From Verrucomicrobiota bacterium (lineage in GTDB: Bacteria; Verrucomicrobiota; Verrucomicrobiia; Chthoniobacterales; Chthoniobacteraceae): a stretch of 64,000 nucleotides of DNA. Each line of letters opens with the position of its first letter. Position 1 is the first letter of the stretch. Of the stretch, positions 34,670 to 43,796 are shown piece by piece. Position numbers and translations under genes: made by a program. The notes beneath the pieces are model-generated. The model saw only the letters and a list, made by a program, of their open reading frames with translations. It made no database searches and was not told the origin of the DNA. The stretch spans positions 41,920 through 105,919 of the forward strand of contig VFJQ01000013.1 of NCBI GenBank assembly GCA_009885995.1. Direction: 5' to 3'.

Positions 34670-35941
34670 TCAGCGCGTTATCTGCAATCGATACCAGGCG
34701 GACTCGAGCGGGAAGAACTGCGAGAGATGCAGGCGGTCGAAGCGGTAGTGAGTGATCACTTTCTCGATCGCGTCGCGATGCTCCGCGACGAACGCTTCGT
34801 CCGGACAGAGCGTGACGACCCACGCGGCGAAGCACGGCTCGCGCATCCAGTCCTTTTCGAGATGGAGCCGCGGCGAGGCGCGGTGCTGCACGCGCAGGCC
34901 GGCGTTCGCGACGGCGACGGCGTCGGCTTCGCTCGACTGCGGTTTCCACGCTTCGTTCATCACGCGCCAATCGGGCTCGAAGTGCTCGGTGCCGTTCACG
35001 TCGAACTTCTCGATGAGCGGAAGGCTCTTCGCGGAAAGCTCGGCGCTCGCGCGGAGGCCCTGCGCGTAGGCGTCGCGGAGCGCAGGATCGGTTTCCATCT
35101 CCCACAAGCCGCGCAGGCAGACGACGCCCGCGGAGCCGGTCCACGAATGGCGCGCGCCCTGACCGGGATCGAAGACGAGGCCGGTGCGGCAGATTTCGAG
35201 ACGCGTGCGCTGGGCGTTACCGCCGCGTTCGTTGGCGGCGTCGAGGTAGCGCTGCTGCCACTTCGCGTCGCCGGTGATCTCGTGCATCGCTTTGAGCACG
35301 AAGAGCAGCCGCGGCGCGCCTTCCCATGCGAAATGCACGAAGGTGCCGCGGAACGGCGAGGGCGGTCCATCGGTCGGCATCCGCCAGCCGTGCGAATCGA
35401 GCACGTTCACGATCTCGACGAACTTCGTGACGAGTCGCGCACGCTCGTCCGGCGCGGCGAGGCCGTCGTGCAGGTAGCGCCACATGCCGTAGAGCCACGG
35501 GCTGGTCTGGTCGTTCGAGCCCATCGGATAGGTGGTCTTGCCATCGGTTGCGACGCCGCGCGCGATGAAGCCGGGCGTGCTACCGCGCGAGGCGAGGAAG
35601 ACGAGGCCGTCCACGAGGCGCTTCGCTTTGGCGCGGGCGTCGTCGGATTTGGTGAGCCGCCAGCGCGTGCAGAGTGCGTCGAGGTAGAGACCGTTGAACA
35701 TCGGGCCGTCTTCGTTCGGCACGCCCCACGAGAGCGCGCTCGGCTTCATCTCGCGGCAATCCTCGGGCGTCGGGCGGATGATGCGGCCGTCGAGGTCGGT
35801 GTAGTCGAGCACGACGTTGTATTCATCGACGAAGCGCCGCCACAACTCGCGGTGCGCGGCTTCGACGGCCGTCGCCGGGTCGGCGCCGCGCGCGGTGAGG
35901 GTGAGGAGCGTGGCGGTGAGGATGCGAATCATGGGAGTCAT
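34670..35941 (-). CDS. Secreted hypothetical protein, probable alpha/alpha-barrel glycan-active type
   Basis: 423 residues from the ATG at 35941; the ATG at 35932 (MIRILTATLLTL) is an equally good start. Signal peptide, then a helix-rich protein with aromatic-rich segments: CREMKPSALSWGVPNEDGPM, FNGLYLDALCTRW, GSNDQTSPWLYGMWRYLHD, FVHFAWEGAPRLLFVLKAMH, GARHSWTGSAGVVCLRGLWE. Repeated paired helices suggest an (alpha/alpha) toroid of the kind used by polysaccharide lyases and GH88/105-type hydrolases, but I see no certain catalytic signature. It lies 24 bases upstream of the broken BASS gene in the same direction, so it may head that operon. Divergent from the next gene. Confidence 0.7.
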   Translation of the reverse strand: MTPMIRILTATLLTLTARGADPATAVEAAHRELWRRFVDEYNVVLDYTDLDGRIIRPTPEDCREMKPSALSWGVPNEDGPMFNGLYLDALCTRWRLTKSDDARAKAKRLVDGLVFLASRGSTPGFIARGVATDGKTTYPMGSNDQTSPWLYGMWRYLHDGLAAPDERARLVTKFVEIVNVLDSHGWRMPTDGPPSPFRGTFVHFAWEGAPRLLFVLKAMHEITGDAKWQQRYLDAANERGGNAQRTRLEICRTGLVFDPGQGARHSWTGSAGVVCLRGLWEMETDPALRDAYAQGLRASAELSAKSLPLIEKFDVNGTEHFEPDWRVMNEAWKPQSSEADAVAVANAGLRVQHRASPRLHLEKDWMREPCFAAWVVTLCPDEAFVAEHRDAIEKVITHYRFDRLHLSQFFPLESAWYRLQITR

Positions 35942-36028
35942 GTGAGTGGCCCCTTCTGAAACATTCGTCGCATTCATACAAACGAAACGCGCGTGACCGG
36001 GGTTTGGAATCGCGTAATCCATCCGCCT

Positions 36029-37123
36029 ATGAAACTGCTCCTCGCCACATTCCTCCTCGTATCGCATTCGATCGTCCGGGGTGCGGCGGTCGATTCCGTG
36101 CAGGTGCTCGCGAGCGTCGGTCGCGAGGGCAGCGGCAATGAAGCGGCGAGTGCGGCGTGGAAGGAAGTCGTGAAGGCCGGGCCGGCGGCGCTGCCTGCTG
36201 TGCTCGCGGCGACGGGGAAGGGGAGCGCGGTCGCGGACAACTGGCTGCGGCTTGCGGGCGACGCGATCGTGGACGGTGCGCTGCGCGCGAAGCGACCGCT
36301 GCCGCTCGTGGAGGTGGAGGCGTTCTTGCGCGACACGAGTCACGTGGACGCGGCGCGGCAGCTCGCATTCGATTTGATCCGGCAGGCGGACGCGGTGCGC
36401 GCAGATGCGATCGAGCCGTCGCTCATCGCGGACCCGGTGCAGGAACTCCGGCGCGGCGCGGTGCAACGCGTGATCGATGCGGCGAAGACGAAGACCGGCG
36501 ACGCGGCGAAGGCGGCGTATCAGCAGGCGCTCGATGCGGTGCGCGATGAGGACCAGACGAACTTCATCGCCGCGGAGTTGAAGAAGCTCAACGTGAGCGT
36601 CGATCTGCCGCGGCACTTCGGGTTCGTGATGAAGTGGAACGTGATCGGTCCGTTTGACAACACGGAGCGGAAGGGCTTCGACACCGTCTTTCCGCCGGAG
36701 AAGGAAGTGCGGCTCGACGCGGAATACGACGGCAAGGGCGCGAAGGTGAAGTGGCAGCCGTTTGAGAGTCGCGACGATTACGGGAAGCTCGATTTCAACA
36801 AGCCGCTAGGGATGCAGAAGGAAGTGACGGCGTATGCGGTGACGACGATCGATTCGCCGACCGAGCGCGACGCCGAGCTGCGACTCGGCTGCAAAAACGC
36901 GTGGAAAGTGTGGCTGAACGGTGAGCTGATTTTCGGCCGCGACGAATACCATCGCGGTCAGCAGATGGATCAATACAAGCTCAAGTGCCGGCTGAGGAAG
37001 GGCGCGAACACCGTGCTCGTGAAAGCCTGCCAGAATGAGCAGAAGGAGCAGTGGACGGTCGAGTGGGAGTTCCAACTCCGCGTCTGCGACAGCACCGGCA
37101 CCGCGCTTCTCGCCACCAAGTAA
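36029..37123 (+). CDS. Secreted hypothetical protein with helical N-half and beta-sandwich C-half
   Basis: 364 residues from the ATG at 36029. Signal peptide (LLLATFLLVSHSIVRGAA). Residues ~20-195 are Ala-rich helical repeats (HEAT-like: AASAAWKEVVKAGPAALPAV, DAARQLAFDLIRQADAVRAD). Residues ~200-360 resemble a jelly-roll of PA14/CBM type: FVMKWNVIGPFDNTERKGFD, ELRLGCKNAWKVWLNGELIF and LRKGANTVLVKACQNEQKEQ. The WNVIGPF and GKNAWKVWLNG-like pattern is common in secreted planctomycete and verrucomicrobial proteins and suggests carbohydrate binding (inference). One base separates it from the next gene. Confidence 0.75.
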   Translation: MKLLLATFLLVSHSIVRGAAVDSVQVLASVGREGSGNEAASAAWKEVVKAGPAALPAVLAATGKGSAVADNWLRLAGDAIVDGALRAKRPLPLVEVEAFLRDTSHVDAARQLAFDLIRQADAVRADAIEPSLIADPVQELRRGAVQRVIDAAKTKTGDAAKAAYQQALDAVRDEDQTNFIAAELKKLNVSVDLPRHFGFVMKWNVIGPFDNTERKGFDTVFPPEKEVRLDAEYDGKGAKVKWQPFESRDDYGKLDFNKPLGMQKEVTAYAVTTIDSPTERDAELRLGCKNAWKVWLNGELIFGRDEYHRGQQMDQYKLKCRLRKGANTVLVKACQNEQKEQWTVEWEFQLRVCDSTGTALLATK

Positions 37124-37124
37124 T

Positions 37125-38330
37125 ATGACCGCCCAGACCCTCGCCGCCCTCGCGCTTTCCTTCACCGCCGTCGCAGGCGACTGGCCGCAATTCCGCGGGC
37201 CGAACAGCTCCGGCGTCGCTGCCGACGCGACGATGGCGGCGCAGCCGAAGATCCAGTGGAGCGTGTCGCTGCCGGGGCGCGGGCTCGCGAGCCCGATCAT
37301 CGTCGGCACGAAAGTCTTCGTGAGCTGCTCGAGCGGGCCGAAGCAGGAGCGGCTGCATCTCATCTGCTTCAACGCTGCCGACGGCGCGAAAGTGTGGGAG
37401 CGCCAGCTCCGCGCGACGGGCCGCACGATGTCGCACCCGAAGACTTCCATCGCCGCCTGCACACCATGCAGCGATGGGCGGCGCGTCTTTGCGCTGTGGA
37501 GTTGCAACGACGTCGCCGCCTTCGATCTCGACGGCAACCTGCTGTGGACGCGCGGGCTGACGACCGATTACCCGAACGTGAGCAACAGCCTCGGCATGGC
37601 ATCCTCGCCGCTCGTGATCGGCGAGACGCTCGTGACGATGGTCGAGAACGATAGCGAGAGCTACACGCTCGGCCTCGACGTGAAGACCGGGTGCAACCTG
37701 TGGAAGCTCGATCGCCCGAAAGCTGCGAACTGGACGAGCCCGATCGTGTGGCGCGCGAATGCGGAAGCCGCGCCGGTCGTCGTGATCCAGGGCTCGAAGG
37801 GCCTCACCGGCATTGATCCCGCGAGCGGGAGCAAGCTGTGGGAATACACGGACGGCGCCTCGACGACGAGTTCGAGCACCGCGATCGGTGGCGTGATCTA
37901 CGCGCCGTCGAACGGTTTCACCGCCTTCAGGCCGAAGGGCAGCGGCGCTGCGCCCGAGCAGCTCTGGCGGCAGAAAGCGATCAGCCCCGCGACGATCAGC
38001 CCACTCTTGCTCGGCGGAAAACTATTCTCGATCAACAACGCCGGTGTCATCGCGACCGCGGACCTCAAGACCGGCGAACCCGGTTGGAAGCTGCGGCTCA
38101 CCGGCCCGTTCAGCGCGTCGCCCGTCGGCGCGGGGCAGCGGCTACTCGCGGTGAATGAGAAGGGGCTCATGCAGGTCGTGGACATCTCCGGAGCGGAAGG
38201 TGTGCTCACTGGTCAGCTCCAGCTTCCGCTGAAGGAGGAGACGAAGGAGATGATTCTTTCCACTCCGTCGCTGAGCGGTGCTCACGTCTTTGTCCGCACA
38301 GACAGCACGCTCTGGCGGCTCGGGGAGTGA
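37125..38330 (+). CDS. Secreted PQQ-like beta-propeller protein
   Basis: 401 residues from the ATG at 37125, signal peptide LAALALSFTAVAGD. Follows the PQQ-binding-like (outer-membrane BamB-type) repeat pattern: DWPQFRGPNSSGVAAD at the start, then blades such as AADGAKVWERQL, LDGNLLWTRGL, KTGCNLWKLDRP, ASGSKLWEYTD, KTGEPGWKLRL. The WPQFRGP start is characteristic of planctomycete and verrucomicrobial propellers. No cofactor Cys pair or Asp base of true quinoprotein dehydrogenases is evident, so enzymatic activity is doubtful. Tight spacing to both neighbours supports one operon. Confidence 0.88.
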   Translation: MTAQTLAALALSFTAVAGDWPQFRGPNSSGVAADATMAAQPKIQWSVSLPGRGLASPIIVGTKVFVSCSSGPKQERLHLICFNAADGAKVWERQLRATGRTMSHPKTSIAACTPCSDGRRVFALWSCNDVAAFDLDGNLLWTRGLTTDYPNVSNSLGMASSPLVIGETLVTMVENDSESYTLGLDVKTGCNLWKLDRPKAANWTSPIVWRANAEAAPVVVIQGSKGLTGIDPASGSKLWEYTDGASTTSSSTAIGGVIYAPSNGFTAFRPKGSGAAPEQLWRQKAISPATISPLLLGGKLFSINNAGVIATADLKTGEPGWKLRLTGPFSASPVGAGQRLLAVNEKGLMQVVDISGAEGVLTGQLQLPLKEETKEMILSTPSLSGAHVFVRTDSTLWRLGE

Positions 38331-38367
38331 GCCATTCCGAAGACGACCTCTGCACCCGGAGCCACCG

Positions 38368-39087
38368 ATGAAACGCTTGCTTCTTCTTTCGTTGATCGTC
38401 TCGCGCATCGTTGCGGGTGCGAGCGATGGCTTCACGTCCCTGTTCGACGGGCGCTCATTCACCGGCTGGGAGCACAAGGGAAACTGGGTCATCGTAGACG
38501 GTGCGTTCTTTCGCAAGAGCAGCGGCGGGCCGCTGACCTACATGGTGAAGACGGTGCCCGATGACTTCGAACTGCGCTTCGAGTGGAAGGTGTCGAAGGG
38601 CTGCAACAGCGGCGTGTATTACCGCCCGGGTCAGTATGAGTATCAGGTGCTCGACAACGCGAACAGTCCGTATGGCGAGAACCCGCGGCAGAGCGCGGCG
38701 TCGTTGTTTTTCTGCATGGCGCCGTCAAGAGATGCAGCGAAGCCGTTCGGCGAGTGGAACGAAGGCCGCGTCGTGTGCAAAGGCGCGGTCATTCAGCATT
38801 GGCTCAACGGCGAGAAGGTCATCGACTTCGACTACACCGACCCGAAATGGGCTGAGGAAATCGAATTGCTTCGTATCCGCGGCGCCGATCTCCGCGCCCG
38901 TGGCGGCAAGCTCTGGCTGCAAGACCACGGTGCGCCGGTGTGGTTCCGCGGCATCCGCTGGCGCTCGATTCCGGCAGACGAACAGCTCGCCCGCTCGGAG
39001 TTCACGCCGATGCCCGTTCCGTCCGCGGCCCTGGAGAAGGAGAAGGCTCGTGTGCAGCAGATGCTCAAGGCGAAGGAGAAGAAGTGA
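38368..39087 (+). CDS. DUF1080 domain protein (3-keto-glycoside hydrolase/lyase-like)
   Basis: 239 residues from the ATG at 38368, with a signal peptide (RLLLLSLIVSRIVAGAS). DUF1080 is a concanavalin-like jelly roll: FTSLFDGRSFTGWEHKGNW, the EWKVSKGCNSGVYYRPGQYE core, EWNEGRVVCKGAVIQHWLNG and VWFRGIRWRSI. Characterised members act on 3-keto-glycosides produced by oxidoreductases of the Gfo/Idh/MocA class. Two such oxidoreductases lie at 41.4-43.7 kb, so a shared deglycosylation role is inferred. The C-terminal 40 residues are a charged tail (KEKARVQQMLKAKEKK). Confidence 0.88.
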   Translation: MKRLLLLSLIVSRIVAGASDGFTSLFDGRSFTGWEHKGNWVIVDGAFFRKSSGGPLTYMVKTVPDDFELRFEWKVSKGCNSGVYYRPGQYEYQVLDNANSPYGENPRQSAASLFFCMAPSRDAAKPFGEWNEGRVVCKGAVIQHWLNGEKVIDFDYTDPKWAEEIELLRIRGADLRARGGKLWLQDHGAPVWFRGIRWRSIPADEQLARSEFTPMPVPSAALEKEKARVQQMLKAKEKK

Positions 39088-39122
39088 CAGGCCGTGAGCG
39101 CGACACTCAACTCGCACCTTCC

Positions 39123-40016
39123 ATGACGCCTTCATTCTGCCGCATCGTTCTCTCGGCCTTAGCGCACGCGGCGACTTCATCGCTCGCGCAAACGCCGACG
39201 CCCAACCCTCAGACCAACGATCACGTCGCGAAGCTGGCGGCAGCGCTCAAGCCCACCCGCGAGATCGTTTACAAGAAGGTGGCGGATCGCGAACTGCACC
39301 TGCACATCTTCAACCCTGAGGGCTGGAAGGCCGCGGATCGGCGCGCATGCTTCATCACGATTCATGGCGGTGGCTGGACCGGCGGAACGCCGCCGCGCAT
39401 GTATCCGTTTGCGGATCACTACGCGAAGCTCGGTTTGGTCGGGATCAGCGTGCAGTATCGGCTCTACGACCCGAAGACGCAGACGACGGTGTTCGATTGC
39501 GTGAAGGACGCGCGCTCAGCGGTGCGCTACGTGCGCGCCCATGCGGGCGAGTTGGGGATCGATCCGGAGAAGATCATCGTCAGCGGTGGCTCGGCGGGCG
39601 GGCATCTGGCGGTGGCCACGGCGATCTTTGATGGAGTCGATGAGGCGGGTGAGGACGCGCGTGATTCCGCGGTGCCGAATGCGCTCGTGCTGCTGTTTCC
39701 GGTGATCGACACGTCGAAGGACGGCTACGGCAACGCGAAGATCGGCGAGCGGTGGAAGGAACTGTCGCCCGCGCACAACGTCCGCGCAGGGCTGCCGCCG
39801 ACCATCACGTTTCACGGCACGGGCGATACGGTAACGCCGTTCAAAGGCGCGCAGATGTTTCACGATGCGATGCTCAAGGCGGGCAACCGCAGCGAGTTGG
39901 TCGTCAATGAAGGCGGCGCGCACGGTTACCTGATGCGCACGCAGCCGCTTTACGACGAGTGCTTGGGCAAGTCGGACGCATTCTTGAGTTCGCTGCGGCT
40001 GCTGGAGCGTCGTTGA
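39123..40016 (+). CDS. Secreted alpha/beta hydrolase (esterase/lipase, BD-FAE type)
   Basis: 297 residues from the ATG at 39123. Signal peptide region ends near SLAQTPT. Hydrolase motifs: oxyanion-hole FITIHGGGWTGGTP, nucleophile Ser in VSGGSAGGHLAVA, acid Asp in HGTGDTVTPF and His in GGAHGYLMR. The HGGGW plus GGSAGG combination is typical of hormone-sensitive-lipase-like and carbohydrate esterases of the BD-FAE class. It probably removes acyl groups from plant-type glycans outside the cytoplasm. Its stop overlaps the next ATG by one base (TGATG). Confidence 0.88.
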   Translation: MTPSFCRIVLSALAHAATSSLAQTPTPNPQTNDHVAKLAAALKPTREIVYKKVADRELHLHIFNPEGWKAADRRACFITIHGGGWTGGTPPRMYPFADHYAKLGLVGISVQYRLYDPKTQTTVFDCVKDARSAVRYVRAHAGELGIDPEKIIVSGGSAGGHLAVATAIFDGVDEAGEDARDSAVPNALVLLFPVIDTSKDGYGNAKIGERWKELSPAHNVRAGLPPTITFHGTGDTVTPFKGAQMFHDAMLKAGNRSELVVNEGGAHGYLMRTQPLYDECLGKSDAFLSSLRLLERR

Positions 40017-41338
40017 TGAAAGCAGCCCTTTTACTCATCGCGTTGGCGTCGTGTGTCGGCGCGGCGGACGCGCTGCCCCCAGTCACGCCGCCGTATTACT
40101 CGATCCGCTACGAGGCGTCGGACAAGCCCGGTGAGTTGGCGATGCCGGTCACCTACACGATCTGGATTCCCGATGGCGTGAAGACGCTGCGCGGTGTGAT
40201 CGTTCATCAACATGGTTGCGGCAAAGGATCGGGTGTCACGGGACGGACGGCGGCTTACGATCTGCATTGGCAGGCGCTCGCGCGGAAGTGGGACTGCGCT
40301 CTGCTCGGGCCATCGTATCAACAACTCACCGACAAGGACTGCCGCAACTGGTGCGACCCTCGCAACGGCTCCGATGCGGCGTTTCAAAAAGCGCTGGCGC
40401 ACTTTGCGAACGAGGCAAAACACCCGGAACTGACGGCCGTGCCGTGGTGCTTGTGGGGACACTCGGGCGGCGGCTTTTGGTCGAGCCTCATGCTCACGCT
40501 GTATCCCGAGCGCATTGCGGCGATTTTTTATCGTTCCGGTTCCGCCTTCGCCGTCTGGGAGCGCGGCGAGATTCCCAAGCCGACGCTCACATCCGCGGTG
40601 TATCAGGTGCCGTTCATGTTCATCGGCGGAGTGAAGGAAGCGCAGGACAAGAGCCACGGTCCAGCGCGCATCGGCGATCAGGCGATGCTCAAGGCCTGGC
40701 GCGAGCACGGCGCGCCGGGCGGTCTCGCGTCCGATCCGCTCAGCGGGCACGAGTGTGGCGATTCGCGTTACCTCGCCATCGCTTTCCTCGATGCGTGTCT
40801 CGCGCAACGCCTGCTCGATGCCGGCAGCAACGCGCTCAAACCGGTGGACATGAAACTCGCGTGGCTGGCCGCGCCCGGATCGAACACGGCACAGCCCGCG
40901 AGCGAGTTCACTGGCGACAGAACCGCAGCGCACTGGCTGCCCGATGGCGCCGTCGCGAAAGCGTGGAGTTCATACAATCAAACCGGCCGCCCAGCGGACA
41001 CCACGCCTCCACCGACTCCGGCGAACGTGCGCCTCGGCACGACGGGTGAACTGACCTGGAGCGCGCAGGCCGATCTCGAGAGTGGCCTCGCCGGCTTCAT
41101 CATCGAGCGCGACGGGAAGGAGTTCGCGCGCCTGCCGGAGAAGCCCGTGGGCAAACTCGGCACACCGATCTTCCAAGGACTGACCGGCGGCGACACGCCC
41201 GTGCTCGCGATGCCGCCGATGACTTTCAAGGCCGCGAACGCGCAATCCGGCGAGAAGCATCGCTATGCCGTCCGCAGCGTGAACGCGGCTGGGCTCTTTT
41301 CGCCGCCTAGTCTCGCAGTTGGTGGCGCGCGGAACTAA
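40016..41338 (+). CDS. Secreted alpha/beta hydrolase with C-terminal fibronectin-III-like domain
   Basis: 440 residues from the ATG at 40016, coupled to the preceding gene (TGATG). Signal peptide AALLLIALASCVGAAD. The hydrolase part shows VIVHQHGCGKGSG (oxyanion region), LLGPSYQQLTD, the nucleophile Ser in CLWGHSGGGFWSS and a His in DPLSGHECGDSRY. Residues ~345-435 read as a fibronectin type III-like module (PPTPANVRLGTTGELTWSAQ ... AGFIIERDGKEFARL ... YAVRSVNAAG). Probably an esterase acting on polymers at the surface, with the Fn3 as spacer. Last gene of the five-gene rightward operon, convergent with the oxidoreductases. Confidence 0.82.
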   Translation: MKAALLLIALASCVGAADALPPVTPPYYSIRYEASDKPGELAMPVTYTIWIPDGVKTLRGVIVHQHGCGKGSGVTGRTAAYDLHWQALARKWDCALLGPSYQQLTDKDCRNWCDPRNGSDAAFQKALAHFANEAKHPELTAVPWCLWGHSGGGFWSSLMLTLYPERIAAIFYRSGSAFAVWERGEIPKPTLTSAVYQVPFMFIGGVKEAQDKSHGPARIGDQAMLKAWREHGAPGGLASDPLSGHECGDSRYLAIAFLDACLAQRLLDAGSNALKPVDMKLAWLAAPGSNTAQPASEFTGDRTAAHWLPDGAVAKAWSSYNQTGRPADTTPPPTPANVRLGTTGELTWSAQADLESGLAGFIIERDGKEFARLPEKPVGKLGTPIFQGLTGGDTPVLAMPPMTFKAANAQSGEKHRYAVRSVNAAGLFSPPSLAVGGARN

Positions 41339-41363
41339 CGCGCGCGTCCTCTCTTGAGCCCGA

Positions 41364-42629
41364 TCAGACCTTGGGCTCCCAGCCCTTGCGATACTCGCGC
41401 TGCCAGAGCTTTTCGCCGGCGGGATTGTCGATGAGCTTGCCGGTCTTCGGGTCGCATTTCACGACCGTGTTCGTGCGGTAGGCGATGTTGGCGAGGTGGC
41501 AGAGCATCGTGCTCTTTTGACCTTCCTCGATCGGGCTGTTGAGCGTCGCCTTGCCGCGGATCGCTTCGAGGAAATTCCCCATGTGCGCAGCGTCGCCGCC
41601 GCCGGGGCCTTTGCCTTCGCCAGTCTTCGTGCCCTTGCCGTCGTAGATCGTCCACGCATTGTTGTTGATCGCGAAGGTGCCGCCTTCGCCGTAGAAGACG
41701 ACTTCGCCCAACGGCTTTTCCGCCGAGCGTTGGTGGCAACTGCTCTGCACCCATTCGCAGCCGACTTTGCCGAAATCATAGACGGCAGTGCCGGTGTCGG
41801 GCGTCTCCTGTTTGTCGGCGAACCAATAGCGGCCGCCGTTATAGGTGACGCGCGTCGGGTATTCGACCTGCAAGCCCCAGCGCAGGATGTCGAGGGTGTG
41901 GATGCCGTTGTTGCCCATCTCGCCATTGCCCCAGTGCCAGAGCCAGTGCCAGTCGTAGTGGCGGTAAGGCGTCATGTCGCGCTCGTCCGGCACGGGGCCC
42001 TGCCAGATGTTCAAGTCGAGGCCGGCGTCGGCCTTGAGCTTCCCTTGGCCGATGGCCTCGCGCTTGTTGTAGTAGAAGGCGCGCGCAAAAGTCGGTGTGC
42101 CGATCGCCCCGGCGTGGAGGGCGGCGATGGCTTCCTTCATCCATGTGCGGCGCTGGTTGCCCATCTGCACGAGGCGTCCGTATTTCTTCGATGCCGCCAC
42201 GATCATCTCGGCTTCGTGCGGATTCTGGCTGCCGGGCTTCTCGACATACACGTGCTTGCCCGCCTGCATCGCGAGGAGCGCGGCGGGCGTGTGCCAAAAG
42301 TTCGGCGTGGCGATGAAGATGGCGTCGAGTTCCTTGTCGTCGAGGAAGGTGCGGAAATCGGTCGCGCCCTTGCAGGTCGAGCCCTGCTTGTCCGTCACCG
42401 CTTTCAAGCCGCGCTCCAGTCGCTTCGGGTCGGTCTCGGCGAGATAGACGATCTCCACATCGGGCAGCGCGAGCAGCGCGCTCACATGGGCGTAGCCGCG
42501 TCCGAGGGCGACGACGGCGACGCGGAGTTTCTTGCCCGCGGCATTCGCGGCGCGGAGGCTGGAGGGAAGCAACGCGCCGGCAGAGAGGACGGCGGTGCGT
42601 TGGAGGGCGGAACGACGGGTGATGTGCAT
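41364..42629 (-). CDS. Gfo/Idh/MocA family oxidoreductase with Tat-type signal
   Basis: 421 residues. The N-terminus carries a twin-arginine-like signal (ITRRSALQRTAVLSAGALL) before the Rossmann part (KLRVAVVALGRGYAH), so export of a folded, cofactor-loaded enzyme is inferred. Family motifs: IFIATPNFWHTPAALLAMQ, YVEKPGSQNPHEAE (the EKP signature Lys), then the beta-sheet domain with HYDWHWLWHWGNGEMGNNG and the His pair. This long, Tat-exported group is widespread in Verrucomicrobia and includes glycoside 3-oxidising enzymes. It is ten bases after a second Gfo/Idh/MocA gene. Confidence 0.9.
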   Translation of the reverse strand: MHITRRSALQRTAVLSAGALLPSSLRAANAAGKKLRVAVVALGRGYAHVSALLALPDVEIVYLAETDPKRLERGLKAVTDKQGSTCKGATDFRTFLDDKELDAIFIATPNFWHTPAALLAMQAGKHVYVEKPGSQNPHEAEMIVAASKKYGRLVQMGNQRRTWMKEAIAALHAGAIGTPTFARAFYYNKREAIGQGKLKADAGLDLNIWQGPVPDERDMTPYRHYDWHWLWHWGNGEMGNNGIHTLDILRWGLQVEYPTRVTYNGGRYWFADKQETPDTGTAVYDFGKVGCEWVQSSCHQRSAEKPLGEVVFYGEGGTFAINNNAWTIYDGKGTKTGEGKGPGGGDAAHMGNFLEAIRGKATLNSPIEEGQKSTMLCHLANIAYRTNTVVKCDPKTGKLIDNPAGEKLWQREYRKGWEPKV

Positions 42630-42638
42630 GGTGGGTGA

Positions 42639-43748
42639 TCAGTGATCCAGCGGATGCCGCCGGTCTTTGAGCGGAATCGCCAGGCGTGTGCCGCCGACGA
42701 AGTGCGATGCGTAGGCGCCTTGGATGATCTCGGTGACGAAGACCGCGTCGCGCAGGTTCGCGGTCGGCTCAGTGTCGTGCTCGATCGCGGCGATGAGTTC
42801 GCGCAGGAGCGTGTGATTGCCGCGATGGATGTAGTCGCCGAGCGGCGCTGGCTTGTGGTCGGCGGTGAAGTGCCAGTCCTCGACCCACACCTTTTCCCAC
42901 GCGCGCTTTTCATCCTCGGGCTCGATCGCAGGGCTGGGATACACGAAGACTTCGCCGCGCGTCCTCATGCACACGGTCGCCTGCTCGCACTGGATGGTGA
43001 GTCCGTAGATGTCGCCGTGCTGGTTGAGGTTCGCCGTCGAGTTCCAAAATCCGCGCACACCGTGATCAAAGCCGATCATCACCGCGGCGGAGTCGCCCGC
43101 GATCGGGCCGACCGGCTCACGGCCCTCGTGCTTGTCAGCGAAGACCACGTCGCGATCGCCGACGGCGAGATGCGCGCTCACCCAGCGCGGCGGACCGGCG
43201 AGCGAGATCATAAGGTCGAAGAAGTGCGTGCCGTGGACGATCAATTCCTCACCGCCGCCGCGCGCGTCGTCGGAGGGTTGGCCGAAGAGGCGGAGCACCT
43301 TCCCATATTTGCCCGCGCGGATGTCTGCGAAGGTTGCGCGCACAGGCGGCATCGCGCGGAGTTGATGCGCGAGGGCGCACTTCACCTTCGCGCCCTGACA
43401 GGCGGCGAGCATCGCATCCGCATCGCGCAACGTGGCGGCGAGCGGCTTCTCAAGGAAGATGTGGCAGCCCGCTTCCGCCGCTGCGGTGACCATCGCGACG
43501 CGGTCGCTCACCCAACGTGGACCGATGCCGACGAGGTCGAGCTTTTCCTTCGCGAGCATGTCGCGGTAGCTTGCGTAGAGGCGCGTGAGACCGAGCCGTT
43601 TTCCCGTCGCCGCGAGGCCAGCGGAGTCGTCGTCGGCGAGCGCCTCGAGTTCGAATCGCTCGGCGTCCTTAAACGCCACATCCATCCCGTGGCCGTAGCC
43701 GCCGCGCTGGCTGGAGCCGATGATGCCGACGCGATACTTGCGGTTCAT
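42639..43748 (-). CDS. Gfo/Idh/MocA family oxidoreductase, cytoplasmic
   Basis: 369 residues. Rossmann start YRVGIIGSSQRGGYGHGM, the EKP motif in IFLEKPLAATLRDAD, and a C-terminal sheet domain with ELIVHGTHFFDLMISLAG carrying the conserved His/Asp positions. No signal peptide, in contrast to its neighbour, so the pair may work on either side of the membrane. Substrate unreadable; the family oxidises or reduces sugars and inositols with NAD(P). Gap of nine bases to the Tat-type gene downstream; 48 bases upstream lies a small orphan gene. Confidence 0.9.
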   Translation of the reverse strand: MNRKYRVGIIGSSQRGGYGHGMDVAFKDAERFELEALADDDSAGLAATGKRLGLTRLYASYRDMLAKEKLDLVGIGPRWVSDRVAMVTAAAEAGCHIFLEKPLAATLRDADAMLAACQGAKVKCALAHQLRAMPPVRATFADIRAGKYGKVLRLFGQPSDDARGGGEELIVHGTHFFDLMISLAGPPRWVSAHLAVGDRDVVFADKHEGREPVGPIAGDSAAVMIGFDHGVRGFWNSTANLNQHGDIYGLTIQCEQATVCMRTRGEVFVYPSPAIEPEDEKRAWEKVWVEDWHFTADHKPAPLGDYIHRGNHTLLRELIAAIEHDTEPTANLRDAVFVTEIIQGAYASHFVGGTRLAIPLKDRRHPLDH

Positions 43749-43796
43749 GTGGAGCGGAATATCCGATGCTCAGCCGCACGCCGCAGATCGCGGTCG

